This document shows, in pieces, positions 17,186 through 25,702 of a stretch of 64,000 nt of DNA. The DNA is from CAVVKW01 sp963761705 (GTDB lineage: Bacteria > Verrucomicrobiota > Verrucomicrobiia > Chthoniobacterales > JAATET01), in assembly GCA_963761705.1 (NCBI GenBank), contig CAVXHK010000003.1, positions 496,001 to 560,000 of the forward strand, read 5' to 3'. The notes beneath the pieces are model-generated. The model saw only the letters and a list, made by a program, of their open reading frames with translations. It was not told the DNA's origin and searched no databases. The position numbers and the translations under genes are program-made. Within the stretch, counting starts at the first letter, position 1. Each line of letters starts with the position of its first letter.

Positions 17186-19299
17186 AAGCGTTTCGGAAGA
17201 CGGCGGATCTACCGCGCGAGGCAGCTTCCTTTCGGCAAGCCGTTTTCCTGGCGACGGGGGCGGGGATCACGTTCGCCGGGACGTGGCTGCTGGTGGAGAT
17301 GTTTCGCGCGGACGGGATGCGGGGGACGGAGTGGGTGTTGCTGGCGCTGTTCGTCGTGCTGTTTGGGCAGTTGGCCTTCGGGTTCACGATCGCGCTGTGG
17401 GGTTTCGTCGTGCGGCTGGTGGGTGGAGATTGCTACGAAATCATGAGGACACTGCCGGAAGGCGGGGGCGCGGCAGAGCTGGGGTCGACGGCGGTGGTGA
17501 TGCCAGTCTTCAACGAGGAGCCGGGGCGAGTCTTCCGCGCGGTCGAGAAGATGTACGAATCGCTGGAGGCGACGGGGCGGGGCGGGGCGTTCGATTTTTT
17601 TGTTCTGAGCGACTCGAGCAATCCGGATAACTGGATTCAGGAAGAATGTGCCTGGGTCGACTTGTGCACGCGGTTGGAGGCGTGGGGTCGGATTTTCTAC
17701 CGAAAGCGTCGCGTGTCGCTGCACGGAAAAAGCGGCAACGTCGCGGACTTTTGCCGACGGTGGGGAAGGCGGTATCGCTACGTCATCATCCTCGACGCGG
17801 ACAGCGTGATGGAGGGCGGGACGCTCGTCCGGCTGGCGGGTGTGATGGATGCGAATCCGCGAGTCGGGATGGTGCAGACGCAGCCGGCGATCGTGCGCGG
17901 GACGTCGCTGTTGCAGCGGTTAATTCAATTTTCCACCCGGTCGGTCGGGCCGATCTTCGCGGCGGGGTCGAATTTCTGGCATCTCGGCGGGTCGAGCTAT
18001 TGGGGGCACAACGCGATCATTCGACTGCAGCCGTTCATGGAGCATTGCGTGCTGCCGGAACTGCCCGGTCGGAGCGCGAAGGAGCGGCACATCCTGAGTC
18101 ACGACACCGTCGAGGCGGCGCTCATGCAGCAGGCGGGTTACGAGGTGTGGTTCGCCTACCGGGAAGGTGGATCCTACGAGGAGGGGCCGCCGAATTTGAC
18201 GGAGAGCTTCCAGCGGGACCGGCGTTGGTGTCAGGGAAATCTTCAGCACTTCTGGTTTTTGCTCGCGCCGAGCACGCCGTTTACGAGCCGGATTCACATT
18301 TTCTTCGGGTTGATGGCTTATCTCTCCGCGCCGCTTCTGGTGGTGTTTGTCACCGTGAGCGCGGTTGATTTTTACTGGAAGGAGCAATTCGCGACGTTCT
18401 CAGCGAAGGCGGGAGAGGCGGGTTGGGTCGAGGTCGGACCGAGCGGGTGGCTACTTCTGACGCTGACGGTCGTCCTCCTTTTTCTACCAAAGGTGCTTGG
18501 GTCGCTGGCGTTGATGCGGGACGCACGGCGGTTCGGTGGCGGGATCGGGGTGGTCGGGAGTTCGTTGCTGGAGACGGTGTTCTCGGTGCTGCTGGCGCCG
18601 ATTTTTTTGTATTTCTACAGCAAGTTCGTCGTGCTGACGGTGCTGGGGCTGCGGGTCGATTGGAAGACGCAGAGAAGGACCGGCTCGGCTCTGTCGTTGG
18701 GTAGCGCGCTGCGGGATTATTGGGAGCCGACTTTGCTGGGCGTGGTGACGACGGTCGCGGCGACGGTGTGGACGCCGGGGCTGCTTCCGTGGTTATCGCC
18801 GATCCTCTTGGGGTGGGTGGGGGCGATCCCGTTGGCGATGTTGACGAGTTCGGACCGAGTGGGTGCGGCGCTGCGGGAGCGCGGGTTTTTGCTGATCCCG
18901 GAAGAAATCGAGCCTCCGCGGATCCTGGAGGGTCTCGACGAGCCCCCTCCGGCGCTGAACCGACCGGGGGCGCTGGAGAAGGTCGCGCGATTTGGACTGC
19001 TTCAAGTGGTCGTCGCGCCACCGATCAACGCGATTCATCTGTCGATGCTCCGGCGGTCGAACGTGGTGGCGAGGCACAAGGAGAAGCAGCTCGAACGACT
19101 GATGACGCGTTTGCTCACGGAGGGGCCGGACGCGCTCGAGCAGCGGGAATTGATGGCGCTGCTCTGGGACGCCGAGGCGATGTCGAAGATCCACCGGGAG
19201 ATCTGGCGGACTCGCGAGGATCGTTTGCACCCGTGGTGGCAGTTTGCGATGCACCACTACAACGAAGCCTCGGCGTCGATGGCCCGGCGGTTGGGGTAG
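17182..19299 (+). CDS. opgH: Glucan glucosyltransferase OpgH/MdoH
   Basis: A 705-residue inner-membrane family 2 glycosyltransferase that polymerises UDP-glucose into the backbone of osmoregulated periplasmic glucans. Two membrane segments near the N-terminus are followed by the catalytic domain: VVMPVFNEEPGRVFRA, the UDP-binding ILDADSVMEGG (DAD), the base region HDTVEAALMQQAGYEVW and the acceptor motif RDRRWCQGN. Several more membrane helices follow and a cytoplasmic tail ends with LIPEEIEPPRIL and MARRLG. GTG at 17182 overlaps the upstream stop (GTGA). An ATG-started extension into the upstream gene in the same frame was rejected since it lies inside that gene. The enterobacterial protein is about 140 residues longer at the N-terminus. 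Confidence 0.93.
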   Translation: MKAFRKTADLPREAASFRQAVFLATGAGITFAGTWLLVEMFRADGMRGTEWVLLALFVVLFGQLAFGFTIALWGFVVRLVGGDCYEIMRTLPEGGGAAELGSTAVVMPVFNEEPGRVFRAVEKMYESLEATGRGGAFDFFVLSDSSNPDNWIQEECAWVDLCTRLEAWGRIFYRKRRVSLHGKSGNVADFCRRWGRRYRYVIILDADSVMEGGTLVRLAGVMDANPRVGMVQTQPAIVRGTSLLQRLIQFSTRSVGPIFAAGSNFWHLGGSSYWGHNAIIRLQPFMEHCVLPELPGRSAKERHILSHDTVEAALMQQAGYEVWFAYREGGSYEEGPPNLTESFQRDRRWCQGNLQHFWFLLAPSTPFTSRIHIFFGLMAYLSAPLLVVFVTVSAVDFYWKEQFATFSAKAGEAGWVEVGPSGWLLLTLTVVLLFLPKVLGSLALMRDARRFGGGIGVVGSSLLETVFSVLLAPIFLYFYSKFVVLTVLGLRVDWKTQRRTGSALSLGSALRDYWEPTLLGVVTTVAATVWTPGLLPWLSPILLGWVGAIPLAMLTSSDRVGAALRERGFLLIPEEIEPPRILEGLDEPPPALNRPGALEKVARFGLLQVVVAPPINAIHLSMLRRSNVVARHKEKQLERLMTRLLTEGPDALEQRELMALLWDAEAMSKIHREIWRTREDRLHPWWQFAMHHYNEASASMARRLG

Positions 19300-19390
19300 C
19301 GATGGTTTTCGTGGATTCGGCTTCCAGAGGATGGTGGCAAAGGACTTTGGTGGAAGCCGAGGCTACGAATCCTCAAGAGCTGTCATCCCG

Positions 19391-19475
19391 CGGATGGGGA
19401 GGGATTCGAACCCTCGGTCAGTTTCCCGACACACGCTTTCCAAGCGAGCGCAATCGACCACTCTGCCACCCATCC
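19391..19475 (-). tRNA. tRNA-Ser (anticodon GGA)
   Basis: The 85-base gene folds as a class II tRNA. Acceptor arms GGATGGG and CCCATCC pair perfectly, discriminator base G is at 19391, the T stem and loop read GAGGG-TTCGAAT-CCCTC, and a long variable arm typical of serine tRNA is present (GTCGGGAAACTGAC). The anticodon GGA is at 19439-19441 in loop TTGGAAA. The anticodon stem has one T-T mismatch (CTCGC/GCGTG). The 3' CCA is not encoded (CGG follows). A degraded second copy lies 230 bases upstream on the same strand. Confidence 0.95.
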
Positions 19476-19640
19476 TTTGGAGGAGGTGCGGAGAGTAAGA
19501 CTGGACCGGCGGAATGGCAATGCCCCAGATCGGAGAATTTTGCGGGATGAGGAGGGATTGCTCGTTAGGGCCGAGGTTCCCGGGAGGGGGCGGATGGGCT
19601 CGCCGAGCACGATGGGCGCTTTCGCCCGACGCCGGCCTGA

Positions 19641-19707
19641 CCCTCGGTCAGTTTTCCGACACACGCTTTCCACGCGAGCTCAAGATCGATCCCTCCGTCA
19701 CCCACTC
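19641..19707 (-). pseudogene. tRNA-Ser(GGA) remnant
   Basis: On the same strand as the intact tRNA-Ser and about 230 bases from it, the stretch covering the anticodon arm, variable arm and start of the T stem is 35 of 37 bases identical (19641-19677 against 19411-19447). The 5' half is still recognisable but has several indels and changes (acceptor GAGTGGG, one extra base in the D region), and the T loop plus 3' acceptor are gone (TCAGGCCGG in place of TTCGAATCCC). It cannot form a normal acceptor stem. The rest of 19300-19845 apart from this and the tRNA shows no gene. Confidence 0.75.
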
Positions 19708-19845
19708 TCAGGAGATCGTGAGAATGGTCGCGGCCGAGATCGGGGAAGTCCTTTGGAGGCGAACTCGGTTGGTCGAGGTTTTCCCGGAATAATTCATTGC
19801 GCGTTCGGGTGAAGCGATGCACTTGTATAAGCAGAGCTAATATCT

Positions 19846-21633
19846 ATGAGCACAGCCACCGCCGAACCCCTTTCCGCGCATCCGACCGAAGACCACGGCC
19901 ACGATCACAAAAAACCAAATTGGTTTTTTTATTATATTTGGTCTTACGATCATAAAATGATTGGTCTGCAATATCTGTGGACGGCTCTCTTTTTCCTCCT
20001 GGTTGGCGGTGCCCTGGCCCTGGGCGTGCGATACCAGCTCGGATTTCCGGGAGCGAAGATCCCGATTATCGGTGATTTTCTGCCGACCACGCTGGCGATC
20101 GAGGGTGCGATCGTGCCCGGGGGTTACAACATGTTGGTCACCATGCACGCGACCGTCATGGTGTTTCTCGTCGTGATGCCGCTCCTCATTGGTGCGTTCG
20201 GTAATTACCTCATTCCGTTGAAGATCGGAGCGGGAGACATGGCGTTTCCGCTCCTGAATGAACTGAGTTACTGGCTCTACGTGACGTCGGGAATCGTCCT
20301 CATGGCGGCGTTCTTCGTCCCGGGTGGCGCACCGTCGTCCGGCTGGACCGCCTACGCACCACTGAGCGCGGTCGAAGCGTACAACCAGACCCGGATTGGC
20401 CAGAGCCTCTGGGCGATTGGCATTTTCATCAATGGATTGTCCTCGATCGCGGGCGCGTCGAACTACATCACGACAATCGTCAACATGCGCGCTCCGGGCA
20501 TGGGGATGTTCCGACTGCCGCTTTCGGTCTGGTCGCTCTTCATCACGGCGATGTTGTTGATCTTGGCCGTGCCGATCCTCTCGGCGGCTGGCGCGATGCT
20601 GTTTTTCGACCTCAATTTTAACACGAACTTCTTTGTTCCCGTGCGGGACGGCATCATGACTGGCGGACAGCCGCTGCTTTGGCAGCATCTGTTCTGGTTT
20701 TTCGGTCATCCGGAGGTCTACATCATGATCCTGCCGGCGATGGGTCTCGTGTCTGAGATCCTGCCTGTTTTCTCGCGGAAACCGATCTTTGGCTACAAGG
20801 CGATGGTCTACGCGATGGGTGCGATTGGGTTCCTGGGCTTTATCGTGTGGGGTCACCACATGTTCGTGAGTGGGATGAATCTGACGCTGAGCGCGGCCTT
20901 TTCGATCTCGACGATGGTCATTGCCGTTCCGTCGGCCATCAAGACCTTCAACTGGCTGGGCACGGTGTGGAAGGGTTCGGTCGAGTTCACAACGCCGATG
21001 TGTTTTGCGCTCGCCTTCGTTTCGATGTTTGTGATCGGCGGATTGAGTGGCATTTTCATGGCCTCGACGCCGGTCAATCTGTTCGTTCACCACACGTATT
21101 TCATCGTCGCGCACATCCACTACGTGCTCTTCGGCGGCAGTATCTTCGCGATCTTCGCGTCGATTTACTTCTATTTTCCGAAAATGTTCGGGCGGATGTA
21201 TAACGAGACGCTCGGCAAGGTGCATTTCGTCCTGACGTTCATTTTCTTCAACCTGACGTTTTTCCCGATGCACAATCTGGGTCTTGGCGGCATGATGCGC
21301 CGCATCGCGGACCCGACGGTCTACGAGCACCTGCGTCAGTTGCAGCCACTGAACCAGCTCTGCACGATCGGTGCGTTTGGATTGGGTCTCACGATGATTC
21401 CGTTCTTCTGGAACGTGATCGCGAGCCTGCGGAACGGCCCGAAAGCTCCGAACAACCCATGGAACGCAAACACTCTTGAGTGGACGGTGCCATCGCCTCC
21501 CGGACACGGAAACTTCGAGGTCACTCCGACCGTGTACAACGGTCCTTACGAATACAGCGTGCCGGGCATGGATCAGGATTATCTGCCGCAGAACGTGATC
21601 GCTCCCGAAGACGCACAGCTGGAGGCGCACTGA
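19846..21633 (+). CDS. ctaD: Cytochrome c oxidase subunit I
   Basis: The 595-residue catalytic subunit of an aa3/caa3-type haem-copper oxidase, with about 12 membrane segments. Haem and copper ligands are visible: the low-spin haem histidine in MLVTMHATVMVFLV, the CuB/Tyr crosslink region WFFGHPEVYIMILPAMG with the A1-type glutamate, the histidine pair in VWGHHMFVSG, and HHTYFIVAHIHYVLFGG for the remaining haem ligands. It starts a block with ctaA, ctaB, coxC and sco, but subunit II (coxB) is absent from the window. A weak -10-like TATAAG lies near 19826; no convincing -35 is seen. No Shine-Dalgarno sequence precedes the ATG. Confidence 0.96.
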   Translation: MSTATAEPLSAHPTEDHGHDHKKPNWFFYYIWSYDHKMIGLQYLWTALFFLLVGGALALGVRYQLGFPGAKIPIIGDFLPTTLAIEGAIVPGGYNMLVTMHATVMVFLVVMPLLIGAFGNYLIPLKIGAGDMAFPLLNELSYWLYVTSGIVLMAAFFVPGGAPSSGWTAYAPLSAVEAYNQTRIGQSLWAIGIFINGLSSIAGASNYITTIVNMRAPGMGMFRLPLSVWSLFITAMLLILAVPILSAAGAMLFFDLNFNTNFFVPVRDGIMTGGQPLLWQHLFWFFGHPEVYIMILPAMGLVSEILPVFSRKPIFGYKAMVYAMGAIGFLGFIVWGHHMFVSGMNLTLSAAFSISTMVIAVPSAIKTFNWLGTVWKGSVEFTTPMCFALAFVSMFVIGGLSGIFMASTPVNLFVHHTYFIVAHIHYVLFGGSIFAIFASIYFYFPKMFGRMYNETLGKVHFVLTFIFFNLTFFPMHNLGLGGMMRRIADPTVYEHLRQLQPLNQLCTIGAFGLGLTMIPFFWNVIASLRNGPKAPNNPWNANTLEWTVPSPPGHGNFEVTPTVYNGPYEYSVPGMDQDYLPQNVIAPEDAQLEAH

Positions 21634-21638
21634 TCCGG

Positions 21639-22235
21639 ATGCATCCCGCGCGTCTCACGCTCGGAGTAGCCGTGATGCTGGCCTCGACTGGCTTAGTGGG
21701 GCCATCTTTTGGGGGTGACGTCATCGAGAATGGCCGTTTTGAAGACGGCAAGTCGAGGTGGGCTGGTAACGGTCAAATCGTCTACTTGAACGAGATCGGC
21801 GAAGAGGTCGACGAAGCTGCCGAGGGAAAGCCCGCCATGGCGGTGAGGCTAAATCGGGCGGGTTTCACCGAGATCCGCCAGCGGATTCGAACGGATCGCG
21901 ATCCGAAACAACTCTCCGTTGAAGCCGTGATCAGCACGAGCGCGGATTTTGCGGTCGATCAGGGATCACGGCGATTTTCGGGCGAACTCAATTGGAAGGT
22001 GCCGGGCACTTACTACTGGAGCGCTTGGGTGAATCCGCGGGCTGATGTGGTCCTCGCGGTCAAAACGAGGATGAACTTGTTTCGTTTGGACAAGCTCGGG
22101 GCCGGGGAGAAATCAAAGGTGGTCTCGGCGAAGTGGGATGTCGGGGCCGGCGAGACGGCGGGAGATTTTCAGATCATTTTCGGACCCGGGGAGGGGACTG
22201 CCTACGTTCATTCTGTAGAAGCTCAAGATTTATGA
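21639..22235 (+). CDS. Secreted protein of unknown function in the oxidase cluster
   Basis: A 198-residue protein with a signal peptide (RLTLGVAVMLASTGLVGPSFGG). The mature part starts DVIENGRFEDGKSRWAGNG, which resembles the opening strand of carbohydrate-binding, galactose-binding-like beta-sandwich domains, and the whole body looks beta-rich. No catalytic residues are evident. It lies 5 bases after ctaD and its stop overlaps the start of ctaA (ATGA), so it is cotranslated with the oxidase genes. A role in oxidase assembly is possible from position only; I do not recognise the family. Confidence 0.75.
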   Translation: MHPARLTLGVAVMLASTGLVGPSFGGDVIENGRFEDGKSRWAGNGQIVYLNEIGEEVDEAAEGKPAMAVRLNRAGFTEIRQRIRTDRDPKQLSVEAVISTSADFAVDQGSRRFSGELNWKVPGTYYWSAWVNPRADVVLAVKTRMNLFRLDKLGAGEKSKVVSAKWDVGAGETAGDFQIIFGPGEGTAYVHSVEAQDL

Positions 22236-23281
22236 AACCGATCTCATCCACCCGACCGCTGGGTTCAAGCCTTGGACTCCACGTCTTCGCGATCCTGACC
22301 ACACTCACGACCTTTGTTTTGCTGGCGAGTGGCGGTCTCGTGACCTCGCACGGGGTCGGGATGGCGGTGCCGGATTGGCCGACTTCATTTGGTTACAACA
22401 TGTTTGCCCTCCCGTGGGATCGCTGGATCGGCGGGGTCTTCTACGAACATTTCCATCGCGTGTTGGCGAGTGGGGTCGGGCTGCTGACGGTTGTGCTTGC
22501 GGTCTGGACGTGTCTGGTTGATTCGCGGCGCTGGGTGAAAGTGCTGGTGATCGCGGCCGTTGTTGGCGTCGTGGTGCAGGGGATTCTGGGAGGCTGGCGA
22601 GTTCTGGCGGTTCGCAATGAAATCGGGATTTTTCACGGAACGCTGGCGCAGGCCTTTTTTGTTCTCCTGGGTGTGATCTCGGTGGTGACCAGCCCGAGTT
22701 GGTTGCGGGGGCGATGGGCTCCCGCGCTCGGAACGGGAAACTTGCGTTGGGTGGTCCTCGGGTTGACGGCGATCGTGTTCGTCCAGCTCGGAGTGGCGGC
22801 GACGATGCGACACGCCCACGCGGGGCTGTCGATCACCGACTTCCCGCTGGCCTACGGGCAAGTGATCCCCGACACGAGTCCGGAGGTGATCCGATCGATC
22901 AATGAAGCGCGCTACGCCGCGAACGAAATGCCGACGACGGCGGCTCTCATCTGGCTGCAGCTCGTGCATCGTTGGATCGCGGTCATCATCGCGGTGGGCG
23001 TCGGACTCGTCGCGTGGATGGCTTTTCGGACGCGGGCGGTCGCCGTGCGGCGTTGGAGCGTCGTGCTCTCGGGCATGATCGTTGTGCAGATCGTCTTGGG
23101 CGCCTACACGATCTGGACCAACAAGGCTGCTGATGTAGCGACCGCGCACATGGCGCTCGGGGCGCTGACTCTATTTCTGTGCGCGCTGCTGACGTTTCGT
23201 CTGTTTGCGATGCAGCGCGGTGTTGGTGGGGCGAATCCGCTTCCCTCGCGGCGTCCGGCCCGAGTGGAGGTCGCCGCGTGA
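22232..23281 (+). CDS. ctaA: Haem A synthase (CtaA/COX15)
   Basis: The 349-residue membrane enzyme oxidises haem O to haem A for the aa3-type oxidase. Eight hydrophobic segments are arranged as two four-helix halves, each with a pair of conserved histidines: EHFHRVLASGVG and IFHGTLAQAFF in the first, LVHRWIAVIIAV and ATAHMALGALTL in the second. The motif AVPDWPTSFGYNMF before the first pair is characteristic of the COX15-like type. It overlaps the upstream gene (ATGA) and the downstream ctaB (GTGA), which ties it to subunit I and haem O synthase in one transcript. Confidence 0.94.
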   Translation: MKPISSTRPLGSSLGLHVFAILTTLTTFVLLASGGLVTSHGVGMAVPDWPTSFGYNMFALPWDRWIGGVFYEHFHRVLASGVGLLTVVLAVWTCLVDSRRWVKVLVIAAVVGVVVQGILGGWRVLAVRNEIGIFHGTLAQAFFVLLGVISVVTSPSWLRGRWAPALGTGNLRWVVLGLTAIVFVQLGVAATMRHAHAGLSITDFPLAYGQVIPDTSPEVIRSINEARYAANEMPTTAALIWLQLVHRWIAVIIAVGVGLVAWMAFRTRAVAVRRWSVVLSGMIVVQIVLGAYTIWTNKAADVATAHMALGALTLFLCALLTFRLFAMQRGVGGANPLPSRRPARVEVAA

Positions 23282-24213
23282 GTGGTCGCCGGAGTCCGGC
23301 CCTTGAAGCCACGGTGAAGCCTTCTGACATCGATTCCGTGGTGGTGAGCGAGAGCTTTTTTGGGGATCTTTGCGAATTGGTAAAAGTCCGGCTCTCGCTG
23401 CTCGTTCTTTGCACGACGTTTGTGGGCTATCTCCTCGGTTTGGGCGCAGCCCCGGTGAATTTTCTCCTCATGGCGGCGACCCTCATCGGGACGGCATTGA
23501 GTGCGTGCGGCGCGTCGGCGTTGAACCAATGGTGGGAGCGCGAGCACGATGCCGGGATGGAGCGGACGCGGGACCGTCCGCTTCCCGGCGGACGGATGCA
23601 CGCGAACGACGCGCTGATGCTTGGGCTCTTCTCCTGCGCGACGGGGTTCGTGTGCCTTGGCTTGCTGGTGAATTGGCTGACGGCGTTGTTGGCACTGTTG
23701 ACGATTGCGACCTACGTGCTCGTCTACACGCCCATGAAGCGCGCTACGGATCTCAATACGTTGGTTGGTGCTGTCCCGGGGGCGCTGCCGCCTCTGATCG
23801 GGTGGACGGCGGCAACCGGCTCGGCGGGACTGGGTGGTTGGGTGCTTTTCGGAATTCTCTGGTTCTGGCAGATGCCGCACTTTCTGGCGATTGCGTGGAT
23901 GTACAAAGACGAATACGCCGGAGCTGGCTACGTGATGCTGACCGGTAAGGACGAGGACGGATTTGCGACGGCACGGCAGAGCGTGCTCTACGCTGGTTGC
24001 CTGTTGGTGATCAGCCTCCTGCCGGGGCTGATCGGGTTGAACACGGTCTACTATTTCTTCGGAGCGTTCGTTTTGGGAATCGGGTTCGTCGCGTTGGCGG
24101 TGAACTTTCTCAGACTGCGCACGCGGTCGGGGGCGCGGCTCCTATTTTTCGGATCGATCATTTACCTGCCGCTGCTGCTGGGACTCTTGATTGCAACGCG
24201 GTCGCGCGGGTAG
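23278..24213 (+). CDS. ctaB: Protohaem IX farnesyltransferase (haem O synthase)
   Basis: A 311-residue UbiA-superfamily prenyltransferase that adds a farnesyl group to haem B to make haem O, the substrate of CtaA. The first Asp-rich motif is NQWWEREHDAGMERTRDRP, followed by YTPMKRATDLNTLVGAVPG, and the second Asp motif is in MYKDEYAGAGYVML. About nine membrane segments are predicted. GTG at 23278 overlaps the ctaA stop codon; the first membrane segment (LSLLVLCTTFVGYLLG) lies about 35 residues in. The gene is also called cyoE in quinol-oxidase operons, but the neighbours indicate cytochrome c oxidase. Confidence 0.95.
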   Translation: MSGRRSPALEATVKPSDIDSVVVSESFFGDLCELVKVRLSLLVLCTTFVGYLLGLGAAPVNFLLMAATLIGTALSACGASALNQWWEREHDAGMERTRDRPLPGGRMHANDALMLGLFSCATGFVCLGLLVNWLTALLALLTIATYVLVYTPMKRATDLNTLVGAVPGALPPLIGWTAATGSAGLGGWVLFGILWFWQMPHFLAIAWMYKDEYAGAGYVMLTGKDEDGFATARQSVLYAGCLLVISLLPGLIGLNTVYYFFGAFVLGIGFVALAVNFLRLRTRSGARLLFFGSIIYLPLLLGLLIATRSRG

Positions 24214-24216
24214 GTC

Positions 24217-24339
24217 ATGGGCAGGGACGTTCGTCGTAGAAATTGGCTGATCATGCTGCTCGTCTGGCTGGCAGCGGTTGGCTTGTTGGTGGTCGTGATC
24301 TTCTGGAAATTGTACGCCGCTGGTCCGGTGATTCCTTGA
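24217..24339 (+). CDS. 40-residue single-span membrane protein
   Basis: A short open frame starting ATG at 24217 and ending TGA at 24337 encodes MGRDVRRRNWLIMLLVWLAA and then a second half VGLLVVVIFWKLYAAGPVIP. Five arginines in the first eight residues precede one long hydrophobic helix, so the N-terminus should stay in the cytoplasm. It starts three bases after the ctaB stop and ends 40 bases before coxC, filling the gap exactly. Its place in the cluster suggests a small oxidase subunit or assembly factor, comparable in size to the small subunits IV of other oxidases, but no family match is claimed. Confidence 0.6.
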   Translation: MGRDVRRRNWLIMLLVWLAAVGLLVVVIFWKLYAAGPVIP

Positions 24340-24379
24340 CGACCGAACTCTTTTTTCCACTTATAACGACCTCGATTTC

Positions 24380-25036
24380 ATGAGCACCGCCGCACTTTCC
24401 CACGACCACGCCGACCACCTCGGAGCGCCTCCCGCTACCGCCAAGATGGGGATGGTAATCTTCCTCGTTTCGGAGGCGATGCTGTTCGCCGGATTGATCG
24501 CGGGCTACATCGTGTTGCGTGGCGCGGTGGGCGGAGAGTGGCCGCCAGCGGGGGTACCGGAGGGGGCGAACATCCAATTGACGTTCCCACCGAACTTCAT
24601 GAACATCGTGATGATCGTGAACTCGGCGATCCTGATCTCGAGCAGCTTCGCACTTCATTTCTCGGAAGTGCAGGTCGCGAAACACGGGAAATCGGGTCTG
24701 CCGCTCCTCGCGCTGACCATCGTTCTCGGATCGATCTTCCTCGGCGTTCAGGCCTACGAATGGATGCACCTTAAGCACGAGGGCCTGTGGTTTCCGGGTG
24801 GAGAGAACGGTGGAAGTCTCTTTGGCGTTTACGGAACGACGTTTTTTGTCACGACGGGATTCCACGGACTCCACGTATTCGTCGGCCTTTTGCTTCTCGT
24901 CTGGTGCTTTCTCAAGCAGCTCTTTACGCGGTGCTACACGCCCGCGCGGCACGTCTCGCTGAACAACGTGAGTCTTTATTGGCACTTCGTCGACGTCGTC
25001 TGGATCGTTGTCTACTTGGTGCTTTACGTGATTTAG
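24380..25036 (+). CDS. coxC: Cytochrome c oxidase subunit III
   Basis: A 218-residue subunit III with about five membrane segments, the short form without the first two helices of mitochondrial COX3. Recognisable segments are KMGMVIFLVSEAMLFAGLI, QAYEWMHLKHEGL, FFVTTGFHGLHVFVGLLLL and the C-terminal NNVSLYWHFVDVVWIVVYL. It does not hold redox centres; in relatives it stabilises subunit I. It follows ctaB and a small membrane protein and precedes sco by 12 bases, so it is part of the same block. No Shine-Dalgarno sequence is visible (cgacctcgatttcATG). Confidence 0.94.
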   Translation: MSTAALSHDHADHLGAPPATAKMGMVIFLVSEAMLFAGLIAGYIVLRGAVGGEWPPAGVPEGANIQLTFPPNFMNIVMIVNSAILISSSFALHFSEVQVAKHGKSGLPLLALTIVLGSIFLGVQAYEWMHLKHEGLWFPGGENGGSLFGVYGTTFFVTTGFHGLHVFVGLLLLVWCFLKQLFTRCYTPARHVSLNNVSLYWHFVDVVWIVVYLVLYVI

Positions 25037-25048
25037 TTCGGCGATCTG

Positions 25049-25702
25049 ATGACCGATGAACCCCGCAGGATCCCGAGGCTTGGCTGGGCGATTGCTTTTG
25101 TCGCTGCGGTCACGTTGATCGGCATCACGTGGGTGCAGCTCAAGCAGACCAAACCGATGACCGAAGAACTGGACGTTCTGGCGGAGGTCCCGGCATTTTC
25201 GTTTACCGATCAGACGGGGCAGCCGTTCGGGCTGGAGGATCTGGAGGGTGACGTGTGGGTGGTCAATTTTATTTTCACCCGCTGCCCCGGTCCGTGTCCG
25301 GTGATGACGAGTCGAATGGGGGAACTTCAGGCTGCGCTCGAGCCGGTCATTCGTAAGACAGGCGGAGGCGTGCGGTTGGTAAGTGTGACCGTGGATCCGG
25401 AATACGACGGTCCGGAGGTGCTCCGGGAGTACGCGGAGACCTACGGGGCAGAGCCGGAGTTGTGGAAGTTTCTGACGGGGGAACCGGAGGTCGTTAAGGA
25501 TTTTATTCAAAAGGGAATGTTGCAGCCGCTGGCGGAGGGAGACGATGAGTTGCCGATCCATTCACAACGGTTTTTGGTCATCGACGCGGAGGGCCGGATC
25601 CGGACTTATCACGATCTGAACGATCGCGAATTGATCCCCCAGCTTCTCATGGACATCGGGGGACTCATGCGCGAGCGTAGTAGTAGTGATGAATCGTTCT
25701 AA
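25049..25702 (+). CDS. sco: SCO1/SenC copper chaperone
   Basis: A 217-residue membrane-anchored thioredoxin-fold protein of the SCO family, which delivers copper to the CuA site of oxidase subunit II. One N-terminal membrane segment (GWAIAFVAAVTLIGITWVQL) is followed by the domain with FSFTDQTGQPFGLEDLEGDVW, the copper-binding CxxxC in FTRCPGPCPVMTSRM and the partner histidine in LPIHSQRFLVIDAEG. All three copper ligands are intact. It lies at the end of the oxidase cluster. The presence of a CuA loader implies that coxB exists elsewhere in the genome. Confidence 0.93.
   Translation: MTDEPRRIPRLGWAIAFVAAVTLIGITWVQLKQTKPMTEELDVLAEVPAFSFTDQTGQPFGLEDLEGDVWVVNFIFTRCPGPCPVMTSRMGELQAALEPVIRKTGGGVRLVSVTVDPEYDGPEVLREYAETYGAEPELWKFLTGEPEVVKDFIQKGMLQPLAEGDDELPIHSQRFLVIDAEGRIRTYHDLNDRELIPQLLMDIGGLMRERSSSDESF

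Noticed and set aside
19797..19831. Promoter for ctaD with -10 TATAAG near 19826
   Set aside because: The -10 is acceptable but the best -35 (TTGCGC at 19797) is 23 bases away, too far for a standard promoter.
19837..21630. Open frame of about 600 codons antisense to ctaD
   Set aside because: It mirrors a strongly conserved gene, has Arg/His/Asp-rich composition with no recognisable motif, and arises from the GC-rich codon use of ctaD.
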